Shown: positions 45,167 through 54,204 of the stretch, piece by piece
Layout of the letters: each line of letters starts with the position of its first letter
Position numbering within the stretch: the first letter of the stretch is position 1
Assembly: GCF_017565425.1 (NCBI RefSeq)
Contig: NZ_JAGEMK010000006.1
Coordinates: 1-64,000 of the forward strand
DNA: 64,000 bases
Source: Actinotalea soli
GTDB taxonomy: Bacteria > Actinomycetota > Actinomycetes > Actinomycetales > Cellulomonadaceae
Direction: 5' to 3'
Made by a program: the position numbers and the translations under genes
The notes under the pieces: generated by a model
Databases searched by the model: none
Told to the model about the DNA's origin: nothing
Seen by the model: only the letters and a program-made list of their open reading frames with translations

Positions 45167-46324
45167 ATGAGCGTCGAAGAGGCGTCCAACTGGACTACCG
45201 ACCATGGCCCGGGCACTCCACATCGTGCGGGCATCGCGCACCGCGACGAGGACTTCCGGCGCCTCGGGATCGAGCGCGAGCGGGTCGCCGGGTGGGAGGA
45301 CGGCGCGCGGACCGATGGGCGTCGGGGGACGTACGAGTGGTGGTACTTCGACGCACACTTGGATGACGGGGCCAAGCTCGTCGTCATCTTCATGACGAAG
45401 GACCTCTCGGCCCCGAACACGCGACTGAGTCCGCAGATGCGTCTCAACCTCGACCTACCCGACGGGCGCAGCTACGAGATCATCAAGGACTTCCCGGCCG
45501 CCTCGTTCTCCGCCTCGGCCGCGAGGGCCGACGTGGTCCTAGGTGGCAACACGTTCGCGGGCGACCTGTCGCACTACGCGATCCACGTGGACGTCGACGG
45601 CATCACGGTGGACCTCATGCTCGACGCAGAGGTGGAGCCTTGGCGCCCTCATACCGGCTACCTCGTCTTCGGGCGCAAGCGTGACCTGGAGTTCGCCTGG
45701 CTCCCATCGGTGCCCCAAGGCAGGGTCCGCGGCAGCTACGAGGTCGACGGCGCCCGCACCGAGGTCACCGGCGTCGGCTACCACGATCACAACTGGGGCA
45801 ACGTCGGGATGATCTCAGTCATCAACGACTGGTACTGGGCACGCGGCCAGGCCGGACCGTACTCGGTGATCGCTTCGTACATCACGGCCCACAAGAGGTA
45901 CGGGTACGAACCGATCCCCATCTTCATGCTGGCGAGGAACGGCCGCATCGTCGCCGACGACGCCGCTCACGTGAACTTCTCGGCCTCCGAGATCCGCACC
46001 GACCCCAAGACAGGCAAACCCGTCGCGACCGTGACGACCTACACCTACGACGACGGAACCGACCGGTACACCGTCACTTTCACGAGGCGCCGCGACCTGG
46101 TGGCGAACACGTTCGTGGAGCAGATGCGCGGTTGGCGCAAGGCCGCTGCGCGCCTGGTCGGGTTCGACGGCGCCTACCTCCGGTTCATCGGTGAACTCAG
46201 CATCGAGAGGCAGGCGACGGACGGATACGTGCTGGAGACCTATACCGACGAGGCGATCTGGGAGCTCATGTACTTCGGCCACGCCCGCCAGGCGGGCACC
46301 GCGAACGGAAGTAACGAGTCATGA
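45167..46324 (+). CDS. CrtC/AttH-like lipocalin-domain protein
   Basis: Protein of 385 residues of the CrtC (carotenoid 1,2-hydratase)/AttH lipocalin-like superfamily, recognised by the N-terminal YEWWYFDAHLDDGAKLVVIF and the central GVGYHDHNWGN. Two beta-barrel domains are expected. No carotenoid genes are near, so hydration or modification of another lipid-like substrate is more likely. No signal peptide is seen. It is followed after 16 bases by a flavoprotein gene, suggesting an operon. Base composition is visibly less GC-extreme than in the sugar loci. Confidence 0.7.
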   Translation: MSVEEASNWTTDHGPGTPHRAGIAHRDEDFRRLGIERERVAGWEDGARTDGRRGTYEWWYFDAHLDDGAKLVVIFMTKDLSAPNTRLSPQMRLNLDLPDGRSYEIIKDFPAASFSASAARADVVLGGNTFAGDLSHYAIHVDVDGITVDLMLDAEVEPWRPHTGYLVFGRKRDLEFAWLPSVPQGRVRGSYEVDGARTEVTGVGYHDHNWGNVGMISVINDWYWARGQAGPYSVIASYITAHKRYGYEPIPIFMLARNGRIVADDAAHVNFSASEIRTDPKTGKPVATVTTYTYDDGTDRYTVTFTRRRDLVANTFVEQMRGWRKAAARLVGFDGAYLRFIGELSIERQATDGYVLETYTDEAIWELMYFGHARQAGTANGSNES

Positions 46325-46340
46325 CCACGGAGAGCAGCAG

Positions 46341-48071
46341 ATGAACATCACCGAACGTCGCATCTCGACCACCGTGCTCGTGATCGGCACGGGCGGGTCG
46401 GGCCTGCGCGCCGCGATCGAGCTCGCCGAACAGGGAGTGAGCGTCCTGGCGGTCGGCAAACGCTCCCGCGTGGACGCGCACACCTCTCTGGCCGCTGGCG
46501 GCATCAACGCCGCTCTTGGCACCATCGATCCTGCGGACTCCTGGCAGCAGCACGCAGCCGACACGATCAAGGAGAGCTACGGTCTGGCCAACCCGCACAC
46601 CGTCCAGATCGTCACGAAGGGCGCCGCCCGGGGCATCGCCGACCTGGCACGATACGGAATGGCCTTCGCCCGCGAAGACGACGGGCGCATCTCTCAGCGG
46701 TTCTTCGGCGCGCACACCTATCGTCGCACCGCATTCGCAGGCGACTACACCGGCCTGGCGATCCAGCGCTCCCTCGTGACCCGCGCGACGCGGTTGGACA
46801 TCCCGATCCTTGACTCGCTCTACATCACCCGCCTCCTCGTGCGCGACGGCGTCGTTTTCGGTGCGTACGGGTTCGACGTGACCGATGGGATGCCGCATCT
46901 GATCCACGCCGATGCCGTGATCCTCGCCGCGGGCGGCCACACCCGCATCTGGCGTCGCACGTCATCGCGCCGTGACGAGAACACCGGCGACTCGTTCCGG
47001 CTCGCGGTCGAGGCCGGCGCCCGCCTGCGCGACCCCGAGCTGGTTCAGTTCCACCCCTCGGGCATCCTTGAGCCGGAGAGTGCCGCAGGCACGCTGGTGT
47101 CCGAGGCGGCGCGCGGCGAGGGAGGGATCCTGCGCAACGCGCGCGGCGATCGCTTCATGAAGCACTACGACTCGGAGCGGATGGAGCTGTCCACCAGGGA
47201 CCGGGTGTCCCTCGCCGCCTACACCGAGATCAAAGAGGGGCGGGGGACAGACAAGGGCGGCGTCTGGCTCGACGTCTCCCACCTACCTCGCAAGACGATC
47301 CTGACGCGGCTGCCGCGCGTCTACCAGACGCTGCTGGACCTGCAGATGCTCGACATCACTGCTGAGCCGATCGAGATCGCTCCCACCGCCCACTACTCCA
47401 TGGGAGGAGTGTGGGTCCGACCCGAGGACCACAGCACCGACGTCGCGGGCCTGTTTGCGATCGGTGAGGCATCCTCCGGCCTGCACGGCGCGAATCGACT
47501 CGGTGGAAACTCGCTGATCGAGCTGTTGGTGTTCGGCCGGGTCGTGGGACGAGCGGCCGCAGAGTACTCAGCGGGCCTGGACGCGCAGCGCCGTTCGCGC
47601 GACGCCGAGGAGCAGGCGCGTCACGAGTTCAGGGAGCTGCTGGCAGCCGACGGCCCCGAGAGTGTGCGCAGGCTGCAGCGCGCGGTCCGGAACACGATGA
47701 CCGCCCATGCCGGGGTGGTTCGCGACGAGACCGGCCTGCTGACCGGGTTGCGAGAGTTGGACGAGATCACCGAGCGCACCGATAGCGTCGGCACCCATCC
47801 CGACATCGCCGGCTTCGGCGATGTCGCGCATGCCTTCGACCTCAAGGCTTCCCTGATGGCCGCGCGCGCCACGATCGAGGCGGCCCTCGAACGCCGCGAG
47901 AGCCGCGGATGCCACAACCGCAGCGACTACCCCGACCTGGACCCGGCTCTACAGGTGAACCTGGTCTGGTCCCCCACCACGGGTGTCGTGCACGAGGAGA
48001 TCCCGTCGGTGCCGGGCGAGATTGCCAAGCTCATGGTCGACGTCTCCGCAGACGGCAAGCTGGTCGAGTAG
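46341..48071 (+). CDS. fumarate reductase/succinate dehydrogenase-type flavoprotein
   Basis: FAD-binding protein of 576 residues. LVIGTGGSGLRAAIELAEQG binds the dinucleotide. Other SdhA/FrdA/L-aspartate-oxidase hallmarks are the glycine-rich SLAAGGINAALG, LVQFHPSG, SEAARGEGGILRNARG, HYSMGGVWV and GEASSGLHGANRLGGNSL. The C-terminal helical domain is present. No iron-sulfur subunit or membrane anchor follows, so it may be a soluble fumarate reductase or NadB-like oxidase. GGAG precedes ATG 46341. It probably shares a transcript with the CrtC-like gene. Confidence 0.82.
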   Translation: MNITERRISTTVLVIGTGGSGLRAAIELAEQGVSVLAVGKRSRVDAHTSLAAGGINAALGTIDPADSWQQHAADTIKESYGLANPHTVQIVTKGAARGIADLARYGMAFAREDDGRISQRFFGAHTYRRTAFAGDYTGLAIQRSLVTRATRLDIPILDSLYITRLLVRDGVVFGAYGFDVTDGMPHLIHADAVILAAGGHTRIWRRTSSRRDENTGDSFRLAVEAGARLRDPELVQFHPSGILEPESAAGTLVSEAARGEGGILRNARGDRFMKHYDSERMELSTRDRVSLAAYTEIKEGRGTDKGGVWLDVSHLPRKTILTRLPRVYQTLLDLQMLDITAEPIEIAPTAHYSMGGVWVRPEDHSTDVAGLFAIGEASSGLHGANRLGGNSLIELLVFGRVVGRAAAEYSAGLDAQRRSRDAEEQARHEFRELLAADGPESVRRLQRAVRNTMTAHAGVVRDETGLLTGLRELDEITERTDSVGTHPDIAGFGDVAHAFDLKASLMAARATIEAALERRESRGCHNRSDYPDLDPALQVNLVWSPTTGVVHEEIPSVPGEIAKLMVDVSADGKLVE

Positions 48072-48093
48072 TCGGCGGGCCGCCTGCAGACGC

Positions 48094-48996
48094 TCAGTTC
48101 CACAACGTGAGCTTGTACGGGTTCATCATCATGCGCACGTCGACGACGACGCCCTGCGCCACGTCCAGGGTGACGATGCCGTAGATCCGACCGTCCTCCC
48201 ACAGTGCGAAGCCTGTCCCATCCGGCGTCTCCTGCTCGATGACGGTGGAGCCCGGCCGCTTGTGCAGCGCCCCCACGAGGAACCGAGCAACCTTCTCGCG
48301 GCCGAAAACGGGGTTGCGTGCCGCGGTGACCACGCCACCGCCGTCCGAACGCAGCACCACGTCCGGGTCGAGCATGGAGACCAGCCCGGCGATGTCACCT
48401 GCGCGAGCTGCCGCAGAGAACGCCTTGACCACCTCTTCGTGCTCGGCATGCGTCGAACGCCGGCCGCGGCTGCGTTGCACGCGCCGTCGCGCCGACACTG
48501 CCAGCTGGCGACACGCGGCGGCGGAGCGGCCGACGATCTTGGCGATCTCATCAAACGGCATCGCGAACACGTCGTGCAGCACGAAAGCAACACGCTCGGC
48601 GGGCGTCATCGACTCCAGGACGACGAGGAGAGCACTACTGACCGACTCGTCGAGCGTCACGCGATCAAGAGGATCCCCGGCCCCTTCCGACGGGGTCGCG
48701 AACGCCAGCGGTGGGACGGGCTCCGGCAACCAGGGCCCCACATAGACCTCGCGACGGTGATGCGCGGAAGCGAGGACGTTCAGGCAGATCCTGCTCGCCG
48801 CCTTCGTGAGCCACGCGCGAGGAACCTCGATGGCGGCACGCTCCTGGTCACTCATCCGGTACCAGCGGATGTAGGTCTCCTGCACGGCGTCCTCGGCATC
48901 GGCGACCGTGCCCAGCATGCGAAACGCCAACGACACCAGGTGACGGCGTTCGCCGAGCACGTCGTCCTGGCCGCTGTCCTCCGGGGTGATTGCCAT
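48094..48996 (-). CDS. ECF41-type RNA polymerase sigma factor with SnoaL domain
   Basis: Sigma factor of 300 residues. Region 2 (about 18-85; LVSLAFRMLGTVADAEDAVQETYIRWYR) and region 4 (about 115-170; ALLVVLESMTPAERVAFVLHDVFAMPFDEIAKIVG) are followed by a C-terminal SnoaL-like domain, which in this group acts as a built-in control module. The ECF41 signatures SDGGG and a variant NPYKL (usually NPDKL) are visible. GGAGGG precedes ATG 48996. The epimerase and carboxymuconolactone decarboxylase next door are the standard ECF41 target types, so this is a self-contained regulon. Confidence 0.88.
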   Translation of the reverse strand: MAITPEDSGQDDVLGERRHLVSLAFRMLGTVADAEDAVQETYIRWYRMSDQERAAIEVPRAWLTKAASRICLNVLASAHHRREVYVGPWLPEPVPPLAFATPSEGAGDPLDRVTLDESVSSALLVVLESMTPAERVAFVLHDVFAMPFDEIAKIVGRSAAACRQLAVSARRRVQRSRGRRSTHAEHEEVVKAFSAAARAGDIAGLVSMLDPDVVLRSDGGGVVTAARNPVFGREKVARFLVGALHKRPGSTVIEQETPDGTGFALWEDGRIYGIVTLDVAQGVVVDVRMMMNPYKLTLWN

Positions 48997-49042
48997 GTCG
49001 CACCCTCCGCTCCTCACTAGTAGACCGGGAGGACGAGCCGAA

Positions 49043-49061
49043 TGTGAGGTGACGGCTCACA
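49043..49061. promoter_or_regulatory. TGTGAG inverted repeat in the ECF41/epimerase control region
   Basis: TGTGAG (49043-49048) and CTCACA (49056-49061) enclose GTGACGG. TGACGG-type hexamers recur downstream (TTGACGG twice, ATGACGG). The site lies between the divergent sigma factor and epimerase genes and may contain their promoters. Confidence 0.4.
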
Positions 49062-49234
49062 GTTGACGGCGCTGCGTGGTCTTGACGGGTATGACGGCAA
49101 CACCCGACCGGAGATCGCTCGCATCGCCGCGGGCTCCAGCGAGCAGTACGCCACCTACGGCGGCCCCGCCCGACCGAGGGAGACGACGCAACGGAGGTCC
49201 CGGTGGCCACGGCTCCTGATCTCGAGGAAGGTTC

Positions 49235-50086
49235 ATGAGAGTACTCATCGTCGGTGGGTCCGGTGTCGTCGGGAGCCGCCTCATCCCTCCTCTGGTCGCG
49301 GATGGTCACCAGGTGGTGGCCACCACCCGTCGAGAGCGGAACGCCTCGTTCCTCCGCGAGCTCGGTGCTACGGGTGTCACGGTCGATGTGTTTGACGCGC
49401 CGCACACCGAAGCGGTCGTCCGCGACACCGCCCCTGATCTGATCGTGGATCAGCTGACAGATCTCAGCGACTTCGACTTCGAGGCCAACGCCCGGCTGCG
49501 GCGGGCGGGGACTGCCAACCTCGTCGCCGCGGCGCAGGCCGCCGGCGTTGAGCGCATCATCGCTCAGAGCATCGCCTGGGCGTACGAGCCCGGCGACACC
49601 CCCGCTCTCGAGACCGATCCGCTCATCGAGGACACGGCCGTTGCCGTGATGGAAGCGCACGTGCGCCGCATGCCTCGCAGCACGATCCTCCGATACGGAC
49701 GGTTCTACGGACCGGGCACCTGGTACGCAGACGGTGGCCGCGTCGCCAACGCGGCGACTGCCGGGCTGCTCCTAGCCACGCCGGCCATCGCCTCGTTCGT
49801 ACACATCGACGATGTCATCACCGCGACGGTGGCGGCGATCGACTGGCCCGACGGCGTCTACAACATCGTCGACGGTGATCCGGCCCCGGCAGAGGTATGG
49901 ATGCCGGTCCTCGCGCGCGGTATCGGAGCACCGACTCCCCGGCCTGTGCCGCTGCCCACCCACCAGGCGCTCGGCAGGCCCGTGTCCAACACCAAGGCCC
50001 GTGCGCTCGGCTGGGTGCCGGCGTACCCGTCGTGGCGAGATGGCTTCCCGGGCGCTGACGGTGACCATCGCCGCGACTCCCGGTAG
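49235..50086 (+). CDS. NAD-dependent epimerase/dehydratase family protein
   Basis: Extended SDR-like protein of 283 residues. [16 protein letters not shown] binds NAD(P). The usual YxxxK of sugar epimerases is not obvious: the region after IAQSIAWAYEPG lacks a clear Tyr-x3-Lys, so it may be an atypical reductase. FVHIDDVITA and VYNIVDGDP are typical of the family. It is divergent from the ECF41 sigma factor and belongs to the group of oxidoreductases and epimerases commonly controlled by ECF41. GAGGAAGG precedes the ATG. Confidence 0.8.
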   Translation: MRVLIVGGSGVVGSRLIPPLVADGHQVVATTRRERNASFLRELGATGVTVDVFDAPHTEAVVRDTAPDLIVDQLTDLSDFDFEANARLRRAGTANLVAAAQAAGVERIIAQSIAWAYEPGDTPALETDPLIEDTAVAVMEAHVRRMPRSTILRYGRFYGPGTWYADGGRVANAATAGLLLATPAIASFVHIDDVITATVAAIDWPDGVYNIVDGDPAPAEVWMPVLARGIGAPTPRPVPLPTHQALGRPVSNTKARALGWVPAYPSWRDGFPGADGDHRRDSR

Positions 50087-50113
50087 GTCGCGCAAGGCAG
50101 GACGCCGAACGCC

Positions 50114-50563
50114 TCACGCCCCCACCGGGAAGTGGCTGGAGACTGCGATCCGATTCAACGCGTTCATCGCGATCGCCACCCAGGTGATCGCCGAGATCTG
50201 TCGCTCGGTGAGAACATCCACATCGGCCGCCTCTCGCGCAGGCGCCGGGGCGCGATCACTGATCAGCGTCACCTTCTCGACGATCAGCAGGGCCGCTCGC
50301 TCCTGCGGGGTGAAGTACTGCGACTCCCACCAGGCGGCAAGCACGGCAAGACGCTCAGGCGTCTCCCCGAGCGCTGCGGCGTCCCGTGTGTGGGAGCGGA
50401 GGCAGTAGGCGCACCCGTTGATCTGCGACGCGCGGATCTTCACCAGTTCGACGAGTCGTGGATCGAGCCCCTCCTCGCCGGCCGTCGATGCGGCGTCCTC
50501 GCCGAGGTCCGTCATCGCCTTGTACACCTTGGGATGCACCTTGCCGATGTTCACGTGGGCCAT
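50114..50563 (-). CDS. carboxymuconolactone decarboxylase/AhpD-like protein
   Basis: Protein of 149 residues of the AhpD-like alkylhydroperoxidase superfamily. The redox motif Cys51-x2-Cys54 followed by His58 (NGCAYCLRSH) is intact, which favours peroxidase activity over ring-opening decarboxylase chemistry. It converges on the epimerase gene. As a typical ECF41 target it probably serves an oxidative or metabolite-stress response. A short ribosome-binding sequence (GAGAGGTAG, minus strand) lies before the ATG. Confidence 0.85.
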   Translation of the reverse strand: MAHVNIGKVHPKVYKAMTDLGEDAASTAGEEGLDPRLVELVKIRASQINGCAYCLRSHTRDAAALGETPERLAVLAAWWESQYFTPQERAALLIVEKVTLISDRAPAPAREAADVDVLTERQISAITWVAIAMNALNRIAVSSHFPVGA

Positions 50564-50657
50564 CTGCAGCTACCTCTCCTACGGGCACTTGCTCTGTGCC
50601 CTCCCTGGGCTGCGGTAGTCCCGCTCCCGACGATGTGACCGCGCGTCGCGGGTGAAC

Positions 50658-50691
50658 GTGAGGTCCGAGCCGGAGGGGGCAGCGACCTCAC
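50658..50691. promoter_or_regulatory. GTGAGGTC inverted repeat
   Basis: GTGAGGTC (50658-50665) and GACCTCAC (50684-50691) are perfect 8-base arms around 18 bases. It lies between the divergent AhpD-like gene and the 2-oxoacid dehydrogenase operon. The arms echo those at 45125 and 49043. Confidence 0.45.
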
Positions 50692-50797
50692 ATCTGAGCC
50701 AGCCACCAGGTCCTTGTAGATGAAGGGCGACGGCGACCACCGCACGACCCCGGTGCCCGAGGCCGACCAGCTCGGGGACGAACAGAGAGGCTGTCCC

Positions 50798-51895
50798 ATG
50801 TCCGCACGACCGAAGACGCCCCGCCCCCCCAAGTCCGCGGCGCCCTGCAAGGACGAGGACATCGCCCTCGCCTTCTACCGCCAGATGGTGCTGATCAGGA
50901 GGTTCGAGGAGCGCGCGGCCCGCGGCTACGCGGAGGCGAAGATCGGCGGCTACTGCCACCTGAACCTCGGCGAGGAGGCGACCGTCGTCGGTCTCATGGC
51001 GGCGCTCCAACCCGACGACTACGTGTACGCCAGCTATCGCGACCACGGCTACGCGCTGGCACGCGGCATCTCCCCCGAACGCGTGATGGCGGAGCTCTAC
51101 GGCCGAACCGACGGTGTCTCGAAGGGGTGGGGCGGGTCCATGCACCTGTTCGACGTCGACGCACGCCTCATGGGCGGCTACGGCATCGTCGGCGGGCAGG
51201 TCCCGCTGGCCACGGGCGCTGCGCTCGCGGTCGCCCACCGCGGCGGTGCGGAGGCCGTGCTCTGCCAGATGGGCGACGGCACGACGAACATCGGCGCGTT
51301 CCACGAGTCGCTCAACCTGGCCTCCCTGTGGGACCTGCCCATCGTCTTCGTCGTCAGCAACAACGGACTCGGCATGGGCACGACAGTCGAGGGCTCCTCC
51401 GCCGAACCCGACCTGTTCAAGCGCGCCTCGGCATACCGCATGGCGTCCGAGCGTGTCGACGGAAACGACCCGGTCGCCGTGCACGCCGCCGCCCTCCGTG
51501 CGCTGACGCACGCGCGTTCAGGGAAGCCCTTCCTCCTCGAGACGGTCACCGAGCGTCTGAAGGGCCACTCCGTGGTCGACCCCGCCGGGTACCGCACCCG
51601 CGAGCAGAAGGCACAGCTGCTCGCGGGCGACGCGCTCTCCGCCTACGCCGCGCGTCTCACCGAGCGCGCGATCCTCACCGACGATGCGACCCGAGAGATC
51701 GACGAGGCGGCCATGGCCGCCGTCGACGCCTCCGTGCGATTCGCTGACGCCAGCGCGCACCCGGCGACATCGACGCTCTTCGACTACACCTACGCGACCG
51801 CGGTCCCGAACGACTCCCGTCGACTGCCTGGACAGCCCCTGTTTCCAGCAGCCGCAAGACCTGGCGAGACCATGAGCGAGAAGGCGCCGGCATGA
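50798..51895 (+). CDS. thiamine-dependent 2-oxoacid/acetoin dehydrogenase E1 alpha
   Basis: E1 alpha subunit of 365 residues. The thiamine-diphosphate motif runs from MGDGTTNIGAFHESLNLA to FVVSNN, and YRDHGYALARG and KGWGGSMHLFD are typical of acetoin (AcoA) and pyruvate (PdhA) enzymes. The complex decarboxylates a 2-oxoacid or cleaves acetoin and passes the acyl group to lipoyl-E2. ATG 50798 follows GAGAGG; an earlier in-frame ATG at 50720 would add an unconserved tail. It overlaps E1 beta by 4 bases. Whether the substrate is pyruvate, acetoin or a branched-chain keto acid cannot be settled. Confidence 0.87.
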   Translation: MSARPKTPRPPKSAAPCKDEDIALAFYRQMVLIRRFEERAARGYAEAKIGGYCHLNLGEEATVVGLMAALQPDDYVYASYRDHGYALARGISPERVMAELYGRTDGVSKGWGGSMHLFDVDARLMGGYGIVGGQVPLATGAALAVAHRGGAEAVLCQMGDGTTNIGAFHESLNLASLWDLPIVFVVSNNGLGMGTTVEGSSAEPDLFKRASAYRMASERVDGNDPVAVHAAALRALTHARSGKPFLLETVTERLKGHSVVDPAGYRTREQKAQLLAGDALSAYAARLTERAILTDDATREIDEAAMAAVDASVRFADASAHPATSTLFDYTYATAVPNDSRRLPGQPLFPAAARPGETMSEKAPA

Positions 51896-52884
51896 CCGTC
51901 ATCAGCTATCGCCAAGCCCTGCACGACGCGTTGCGCGAGGAGATGCAGCGAGACGCCGACGTGCTCCTCATCGGCGAGGAGATCGGGCGGTTCGAGGGCT
52001 CGTACAAGATCACCGCCGGGATGCTCGAAGAGTTCGGCCCGCGCCGCGTACGCGACACCCCGATCGCTGAGGAGGGCTTCACCGGCGCGGCGATCGGCGC
52101 CGCCATGGTGGGTCTGCGACCGGTCGTGGAGATCATGACCATCAACTTCTCGCTGCTCGCGATCGATCAGATCGTCAACCACGCCGCCAAGATCTACGGC
52201 ATGTTCGGCGGCCAGGCGCGCGTGCCTCTTGTCATCCGCACCCCCGGAGGTGGTGGCCAGCAGCTCGGTGCGACCCACTCCCAGAACATCGAGCTCTACT
52301 ACGCGTTCGTCCCCGGCATGAAGGTGGTCGCACCGTCGACACCGGCAGACGCGAAAGCGCTGATGCTCGCCGCGATCAGAGACGACGACCCGGTGCTCGT
52401 GCTCGAGAACCTCGCCCTCTACAACACCACCGGCGAGGTCCCGGACGTCGTCGAGCCAGCTGAGATCGGACGTGCCGCAGTCGTCCGCACCGGCAGCGAC
52501 ATCACCGTCATCGGGTACTCGCGGATGGCTGTGATCGCCCGGGAGGCGGCCGAGGTGCTCGCCCGCGAGGGAATCGATGTCGAGGTGATCGACCTGCGGA
52601 GCCTCCGTCCCCTCGACCGCGTCACGATCGTCACATCGGTGAAGAAGACGAGCTGCGCCGTCGTCCTGGAGGACGACTGGCTGACGTACGGGATCGGCGC
52701 CGAAATCGCCGCAACCATCTCCGACGGCGCCTTCGACTGGCTGGATGCTCCCGTGCGACGGGTCGCCATGGCTGAGGTTCCGATGCCCTACGCCAAGTCG
52801 CTCGAGATGGCCGCGCTGCCTTCCCTGGCCGATGCGATTGGCGCCATCCGAGCAACCCTCGACGCCCGCGCGCGTCGAGCCTGA
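51892..52884 (+). CDS. 2-oxoacid/acetoin dehydrogenase E1 beta
   Basis: E1 beta subunit of 330 residues, full length. Typical segments are LLIGEEIGRFEGSYKITAGM, DTPIAEEGFTGAAIGAAMVGLRPVVEIMTINF, PGGGGQQLGATHSQNIE and VVLEDDWLTYGIGAEIAA. The glutamate in AEEGF corresponds to the catalytic Glu that activates thiamine diphosphate. Its start overlaps E1 alpha (ATGA), and E2 follows after 11 bases, so the complex is made from one message. Confidence 0.9.
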   Translation: MTVISYRQALHDALREEMQRDADVLLIGEEIGRFEGSYKITAGMLEEFGPRRVRDTPIAEEGFTGAAIGAAMVGLRPVVEIMTINFSLLAIDQIVNHAAKIYGMFGGQARVPLVIRTPGGGGQQLGATHSQNIELYYAFVPGMKVVAPSTPADAKALMLAAIRDDDPVLVLENLALYNTTGEVPDVVEPAEIGRAAVVRTGSDITVIGYSRMAVIAREAAEVLAREGIDVEVIDLRSLRPLDRVTIVTSVKKTSCAVVLEDDWLTYGIGAEIAATISDGAFDWLDAPVRRVAMAEVPMPYAKSLEMAALPSLADAIGAIRATLDARARRA

Positions 52885-52895
52885 AAGGCACGCTC

Positions 52896-54137
52896 ATGAT
52901 CGACATCCTCATGCCCCGCCTCTCCGACACCATGACGGAAGGCACGATCGCCGCCTGGCACAAGAAGCCCGGCGACCCCGTGAAGGCCGGCGAGATCCTC
53001 GTCGAGGTCGAGACCGACAAGGCACTCATGGAGCAGGAGGCCTACGACGCCGGGACCCTCGTCGAGATCCTGGTCGCTGAGGGCGAGCAGGTTGAGATCG
53101 GCACCCCGATCGCCCGGCTGGACGACGGGATCGATCACGCTGTCGGCACCGAGGGTCCGACACCGCCGGCGGCAGCCGAGGCCGCTCGAGCCCCGGCCCG
53201 CAACGCTCCGGATACGACGCCCCGCCGGGTCTTCACCACCCCGCTCGTCCGGCGGATGGCCCGAGAGAAGCAGATCGACCTCTCGACCGTCACAGGCACC
53301 GGGCCGGGTGGCCGCATCGTCCGCGCGGACCTGGCAGCGGCCATCGTCTCCCCTGCCAACGCACCAGAAGAGGACGCACCGGTTCACCTTCACGCACCGG
53401 CCGTCGCGCCGACCCCTCCCACGGAGGGTGCAGAGGATGACCGTGCGCCGCGACGCATCCCGTTCGACAGCATCCGCCACGCCGTGGCCTCACGCCTGAC
53501 CGAGACCGCGACCATCCCGACGTTCACGGTCACCGTCTCTGCAGACGTCGGCGCCCTGGTCGACCTACGACAGCACATCAACACGGCGAATGCGGACACC
53601 GGGGTCAAGGTCAGCATGAACGACCTCGTCGTCCGGGCCGCGGCCACAGCGCTGCGCGCCCACCCCGGCGTCAACGCCTCGTACGAGCCGGCAGGACGAG
53701 GGGCGACGCTGCTCCACGACCGGGTGCACATCGGGATAGCGGTCGCCTCGCCCGCCGGACTCGTCGTACCGGTGATCCGCGATGCGGATCGAGCATCGGT
53801 GACGACCATCGCCGACGCCGCGCGCGACCTGGTCACCCGCGCCACCGAACGTCGACTCGACGCCCGCGACATGAGCGGTGGCACGTTCACGGTCAGCAAC
53901 CTCGGAATGTTCGGTGTCGACCACTTCACCGCCATCATCAACCCCCCTCAGGGCGCGATCCTCGCCGTCGGCGGTGTCCGCGAGGAACTTGCGCTCATCG
54001 ACGGCGAGCCGACCTCCCGCCGGATGATGAGCGTCACGCTCACCTCTGACCATCGCATCATCGACGGAGCAGGCGCCGCACGGTACCTCGCCACGCTGGT
54101 GCAGCTGCTCGAGAACCCCCTTCGCGTCCTCAGCTGA
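52896..54137 (+). CDS. dihydrolipoamide acyltransferase (E2)
   Basis: E2 component of 413 residues with the normal three domains. The lipoyl domain (about 1-78) carries the modified Lys42 in ETDKAL. A Pro/Ala linker leads to the peripheral subunit-binding domain (about 110-145; TPLVRRMAREKQIDLSTVTGTGPGGRI). The catalytic core (about 185-413) has His386 and Asp390 in DHRIIDG. It accepts the acyl group from E1 and transfers it to CoA. The binding domain for E3 is intact, yet no dihydrolipoamide dehydrogenase gene is in the window, so a chromosomal E3 must serve it. Confidence 0.92.
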   Translation: MIDILMPRLSDTMTEGTIAAWHKKPGDPVKAGEILVEVETDKALMEQEAYDAGTLVEILVAEGEQVEIGTPIARLDDGIDHAVGTEGPTPPAAAEAARAPARNAPDTTPRRVFTTPLVRRMAREKQIDLSTVTGTGPGGRIVRADLAAAIVSPANAPEEDAPVHLHAPAVAPTPPTEGAEDDRAPRRIPFDSIRHAVASRLTETATIPTFTVTVSADVGALVDLRQHINTANADTGVKVSMNDLVVRAAATALRAHPGVNASYEPAGRGATLLHDRVHIGIAVASPAGLVVPVIRDADRASVTTIADAARDLVTRATERRLDARDMSGGTFTVSNLGMFGVDHFTAIINPPQGAILAVGGVREELALIDGEPTSRRMMSVTLTSDHRIIDGAGAARYLATLVQLLENPLRVLS

Positions 54138-54204
54138 CGACAGCGAAGAGCTTCGACACTCCCCTACCCCCGATCGTTCCCGCGTGTCACGAAAGGACAT
54201 CTCC

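Noticed and set aside
45167-46324. Carotenoid biosynthesis locus suggested by the CrtC-like protein
   Set aside because: No phytoene synthase, desaturase or other crt gene is nearby; the lipocalin-like fold alone does not show carotenoid chemistry.
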